This document shows positions 7,573-10,655 of a stretch of DNA of 10,655 bases, in pieces. Each line of letters opens with the position of its first letter. The stretch's first letter is position 1. Origin of the DNA: Auxenochlorella pyrenoidosa (taxonomy: Eukaryota > Chlorophyta > Trebouxiophyceae > Chlorellales > Chlorellaceae); assembly GCA_001430745.1 (NCBI GenBank), contig KQ482013.1:109461-120115 (forward strand). Reading direction: 5' to 3'. A model generated the notes under the pieces. The model did no database searches and was not told the DNA's origin. It was given only the letters and a program-made list of their open reading frames with translations. The translations under genes were made by a program, and so were the position numbers.

Positions 7573-10500
7573 CTGTTGCGGGGAGGGCAAGTGGCCAGGG
7601 CAGCGGGCTGCTGTCAGGGCCCCATGCAAGCAGGCGTGCTCAAAGGCGCCCGGTCGCGTGGCCTGCAGCAGGCGCTCACGTTCCGACTCGGGCCGCCCCA
7701 AAGATCCACGCGGCATGCAAGGTTGCTGTGGGATGCGCGCACGCACACACACACACACACGCACACGCTGGCGCGCGCCGCCGCCATCACACACAGCAAG
7801 CATCAGGGCTGCTTGGCTGGCACACACACACACACAAACACACACACAGCAAGCAGTGCTGCTGCTTGCCTGCGCCGCGAGCGTCTTTGCCTGCTTGCGG
7901 TCGGCATGTGGCGGGCCCAGCGTGCGCGTCACGCCTGCCTGCAGACCCGGGGGCCACGCACAGAGGGCCGGCGTGGGTGGCGAGGGTGGCGCGAGAGCGG
8001 CGGTCTGCCGTGGACCCCAGCCTCTGCGGCACAACCGCTCAGGCGCCCTGCTTCAGTCACAGAGGAGGCAATGGCGGGAGGCAGCGGTGGCAGCGCTGGC
8101 ACCTGGGGGAGGGTGATGGCCACTGTGGTGGTGCCGTCCGCCATGGCCAGCTCCTCGAAAAAGGGGGGAGCATAGCGGCACTTGTCGCACACCTCCTTGA
8201 TCACCTGGAGGTGGGCAAGGGGGTTGGGGGTTGGGGTTGGGGTTGGGGGTGCGGGGGCGACCAGCGCGGCCCCTTGCGATGCAAGCACAGCACGGCACAG
8301 CACGGCACAGCACGGCAGAAAATGAGCCAGCAGAAGCCAGCCAGCCAGCCAGCCAGCCCGGGGGGTTCACACCCACCATCAGCGGGTGCCGGTCCCGCGG
8401 CATGGTGCCTAGCGCCTGCGCCACCGTCGCCGGCGCCCGCTCCTGCCGCGCCCGCTTGGCTGGGGGGGCGCTAAAGGCGGCTGCCGGGGCCGCGCCGCCG
8501 GGGCCCTGCTGCACGCGCTTGCGCTCCTCCAGCCGTTGTTGCTCCTGCTCACCCTGCGGGGGGTGGGTGGGGGGGTGGAAGGTCGGTGGGGGTGAGTGGG
8601 GGGGCTCAGACCCTTCAAGAAGCTCTGGGCGCTGGCAGGTGCAGAGGACGCCTGCCCACACAAAGCACCGGGCCAGGCCGCTGTGGGCGAACACCGGCTT
8701 TCCTTCTCCCGCGGTTCGAACAGGGCAGGCACCAAGCATCGGCATGCAGCCGTAATGGCAGCACCAGCAGCCCCCCTGGCTGCACTTTAAGGCAGGCCTT
8801 CCAGACCATGCTCAGCAAGCTGCAGGCGCAGCGGTGGCACAGCACCCTGCAAACCCGGGAGCGTCCCCCCGAGGGAAGCAGGGAGGGGCCCGCACCTGGG
8901 CCTGCTGCTGCTTTGCGTCCTGCCGCACCTCCTGCTCTGTCAAGAAGGCATGCGGCACCTGCAGCAGCAGAGGCACCAGAAGCCTCCACTTCAGCTCCCT
9001 TTGCATCGGCACAGGCCTTCAACATGTCCTCTTGCTGACCTGGGATGGCTCGGGACAACACCCGCCAGCCTGGCAACTACTCCAGATGGGATCGTCGGGG
9101 GTCGCGGGTTGATACCCACAAAATGAGCGACCAAATGGTGCTGGCAGGCTGGAGTCCCTTGCTCTCGCCGCCCCGGGCCCAGGCCCACCGCCCGCCGCCT
9201 CCTCGGCCGTGCACGGACAGGCCCCGCTGGCGGCGCGCCAGGGCAGCGAGCCGCGGCGGGCCAGGGCCAGCCCAGCCAAGCGGCAGCCCAGCCAAACAGC
9301 CCAGCTGGCAGGCCCCCACCTGCGCCATCTCCCCCGCCGCAGCAAAGTGCACCAGCGCGCAGTCCGGGGCTAGTGCCCCCTGCAGGTACAGGATTGCCAG
9401 CATGGCAGCATTCTCCAGCGCATCCACGGGGGAGGGGTACACCGCATCGGGGGTCAGCTGCAGGGGCGGTCACAGAACGGGGCAGTTTTAGGTTCGCCTT
9501 CTTCCTTCTGCTCGAAGTTGACGCGGGCGGCAAAAGGCACCAGGGGGGCCGGGTCGCGCGGCACATGGCTGGGACGGCAGCGGCATGGCAGCGCGAGAAG
9601 CAGGGCAGGGCAAGGGGGGTTTCAAGGGTGGGTACTCGTGTGAGTGCGCGTGTGCATGGGCAGCGCGCCTCGCCTGCAGTCCCAGGTGCGGCAGCAGGCA
9701 TGTGGCGCAGAAGTGGGTGCGCTGGGGCGTGCGGTCGTGCTCGAAAACGTTGAAGCAGGGGGCGGGCAGCTGCGCAGGGGGGGGCGGCGCGACCGGGAGG
9801 AGGGAGGGGGTAGCGCGAGGGCTGCCGACCTGGCTGCACGTCGTGCTGGCGCGCAGGGTCACTTGCAGAGAGGGCGAATGGCTGGCGGCAGCGCGACCCT
9901 GCTGGCACCTGTTAGGCCGTCCCCTGCCACAAGTCGCAGGTATGGACCCCCAGCCCACCCCGAACACTTACAAACCGGGCAAGCAGAGCCCACACGCACG
10001 AACGCACAAAGGGGACAAGCCACACCCACCCACCCCCACACACCTTGTGCCTGCAGCAGTACACCCCACACCCACACACCTTGTGCCTGCGGCAGTGGTC
10101 CTCCAAGAACTCTTTCGGGCCGATGCCCGTCCACCGCTTGATGCCGTGCCCGCTGCTCTCCCCCGCCTGCACGCAGGGCCAGGGCATTGGCTCCCACGCC
10201 TTTCACCAGCGCTGCCCAGCCTGCCGGCACCGCGGGCCGGCTGGTGAGGGGTAGAGCCGGCAGCGGCGCAGGCTCTGCGCGCACACCCTGCCTGCTGGCG
10301 CTCGGTCCGTAGCCCGATGCCCCCGCAAGCTGCACCCTGCGACGGCGGACAGGGCCGCAGGCCGCCCTGCTGGCACGCAGAGCGCGCCGCGCCGGGCGCA
10401 GAGCGCCTGCAGCCGCAGCTGCCCACCTGCAGCGCCTCGTGCCTCGGCGGGCAGCCCTGACAGCATCTGTGCTCACAGAGCAGCTCGGCATGCAGCCCTG

Positions 10501-10655
10501 ACAGACAGAAAGAAAGAAAAGATAGCACCCGTGCTCACACGATGCCTGTGCCCCACCTGCAGCGCCTCGTGCCACCCCAGCAGCTCGGCGATCTCCTGGT
10601 ACCCATCGTCGGCGGGCATCACCATCTCGTAGCGCCTGCGCGTGCATGGGATGCA
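7534..10655 (-). CDS. multi-exon Cys/His-containing basic protein of unknown function (5' partial)
   Basis: Well-supported exons, in coding order: 10655-10557 (enters from the right edge; ...RRRYEMVMPADDGYQEIAEL), 10166-10080 (AGESSGHGIKRWTGIGPKEF...), 9769 to 9674 or 9636 (...CFNVFEHDRTPQRTHFCATC), 9457-9320 (LTPDAVYPSPVDALENAAML...), 8958-8896 (VPHAFLTEQEVRQDAKQQQA), 8553-8377 (GEQEQQRLEERKRVQQ..., with AKRARQER), 8204-8103 (VIKEVCDKCRYAPPFFEELA...) and 7572-7534 (VVVDNLRKRHGL, TGA). Less certain: 9862-9830 (VTLRASTTCSQ) and 9568-9523 (HVPRDPAPLVPFAAR). Most junctions are phase 0. CxxC pairs in HFCATC and CDKC suggest metal binding. KR-rich motifs suggest nuclear localisation. WTGIGPKEFLEDHCRRHK weakly recalls the P-x-E-F-x-x-H part of SAND-type DNA-binding domains; this is a guess. 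The start codon lies outside the window. Strand and the exons from 9457 down are confident; the function is not. Confidence 0.7.
7741..7766 (+). repeat. CA dinucleotide microsatellite
   Basis: About ten CA units with one G interruption lie in the 530-nt last intron of the minus-strand gene. In that gene's transcript this is a UG repeat. Confidence 0.9.
7821..7848 (+). repeat. second CA dinucleotide microsatellite
   Basis: A CA tract interrupted by AAA lies 55 bases after the first, in the same intron. CACACAGCAAGCA occurs beside both tracts, so the pair may be an old local duplication. Confidence 0.9.
8219..8257 (+). repeat. TTGGGG-type G-rich tract, quadruplex-prone
   Basis: Six runs of four or five G are separated mostly by TT (GGGGGTTGGGGGTTGGGG and onward). 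The tract is about 15 bases upstream, in coding order, of the exon starting at 8204 on the minus strand. There it reads as a C/A-rich polypyrimidine-like stretch before the acceptor. Confidence 0.85.
8285..8318 (+). repeat. 10-bp minisatellite AGCACGGCAC
   Basis: Just over three near-identical copies of a 10-base unit lie within the 172-nt intron 8376-8205 of the minus-strand gene. A CCAG tetranucleotide run follows at 8337-8358. Confidence 0.8.
8337..8358 (+). repeat. CCAG tetranucleotide run
   Basis: About five CCAG/GCCA units lie within intron 8376-8205, close to its donor. Together with the two neighbouring repeats, almost the whole intron consists of simple sequence. Confidence 0.8.
8377..8553 (-). 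other. coiled-coil-like and basic exon of the minus-strand gene
   Basis: The 59-residue exon begins with a Glu/Gln/Arg-rich helix (EQEQQRLEERKRVQQ), passes a Gly/Ala linker, then has PAKRARQER, a monopartite-like nuclear localisation signal, and ends MPRDRHPLM. The acceptor lies after CACCCACCCCCCGCAG and the donor is ATG|GTGGGT. Both junctions are phase 0. Confidence 0.8.
9674..9769 (-). other. Cys/His exon with CxxC, candidate zinc-binding region
   Basis: The acceptor follows a pyrimidine-rich tract ending CCCCCTGCGCAG. The exon reads LPAPCFNVFEHDRTPQR then THFCATCLLPHLGLQ. Potential ligands are the Cys of APCF, the His of FEHD and the CxxC of FCATC; CSQ of the preceding candidate exon could add another Cys. 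The exon may end here with a GC donor (CAG|GCGAGG). It may instead run on in frame through a His/Ala tract to a GT donor after 9636, in phase 2. Confidence 0.6.
10039..10096 (-). repeat. 36-bp tandem duplication spanning a splice donor
   Basis: On the plus strand CACCTTGTGCCTGC starts at 10041 and again at 10077, with GCAGT following both copies. On the minus strand each copy contains GCAGGCACAAG|GTGTGTGGG, so the exon end and donor are duplicated 36 bp apart. The reading frame is open between them. Confidence 0.85.
10422..10498 (-). pseudogene. decayed partial copy of the exon at 10557-10655, inside the next intron
   Basis: Twenty-two bases at 10422-10443 are identical to 10552-10573, which contain the exon end GGCACGAGGCGCTGCAG and its donor. 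In coding order this copy is preceded by TGCCCGCCGA, matching an earlier part of the exon with the middle removed. GCCGAGCTGCT also appears a little farther upstream, out of its original order. No intact reading frame remains, so this reads as a scrambled exon relic. Confidence 0.55.

Noticed and set aside
8219..8257. Interstitial telomere remnant
   Set aside because: The unit is TTGGGG rather than the algal TTTAGGG, the tract is short and irregular, and adjacent repeats of other types indicate slippage.
8700..8730. GGTTCGAAC resembling a tRNA T-loop
   Set aside because: The flanking bases do not form a T stem on either strand, and no acceptor or anticodon arm is present.
8820..8880. Cys-rich extra exon (HRCAC...) in the minus-strand intron 8895-8554
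   Set aside because: Its best acceptor gives the wrong phase for the flanking exons, and the in-phase reading stops at a TAA.
9100..9120. GGGTTGATACCC hairpin as a tRNA arm or terminator
   Set aside because: It is only a four-base-pair stem, with no tRNA arms around it, and lies within an intron of the minus-strand gene.

Overview
The window looks like nuclear DNA of a unicellular green alga, most likely a Chlorella-like trebouxiophyte (inference). It is very GC-rich, coding sequence favours G or C at third positions, and genes are cut into many short exons by GT-AG introns of mostly 170-390 nt. Candidate 3' ends carry TGTAA, the polyadenylation signal of green algae. CAG, CA, CCTG and TTGGGG simple repeats are common. 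No bacterial operon, rRNA, tRNA, CRISPR array or transposon was seen.

Layout. (1) 1-207, + strand: the last coding piece of a gene that begins left of the window. (2) 208-799: non-coding, holding the left gene's 3' UTR and the upstream region of the next gene. (3) 800-6942, + strand: a 12-exon gene for a predicted 1072-residue protein. It starts with a chloroplast-transit-like N-terminus and carries five copies of a helical module. Each module has a gap-free 47-residue core closing a long exon, followed by a separate 20-23-residue exon. Poly-Ser, Pro/Ala and Ala/Lys linkers lie between modules. All eleven introns are phase 0. The 3' UTR runs to a TGTAA at 7203. (4) About 7225-7440: gap between two convergent 3' ends. 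(5) 7534-10655, - strand: a multi-exon gene whose 5' end lies beyond the right edge. It encodes a Cys/His-containing, C-terminally basic protein that I cannot assign.

The main find is the five-module gene. Its intron-exon architecture records repeated duplication of an exon pair together with its introns. The module pattern (aromatic or Leu at position 1, D-P-R-F/Y, then R-x3-F) recalls half of an FF domain, but no family could be confirmed. The minus-strand gene also shows local duplication: a 36-bp copy across one splice donor and a decayed partial copy of an exon inside an intron. Exon models were built by eye from reading frame, splice-site consensus and phase. The + strand model is strong. 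The minus-strand model is good from 9457 down to 7534 and uncertain between about 9460 and 9870.
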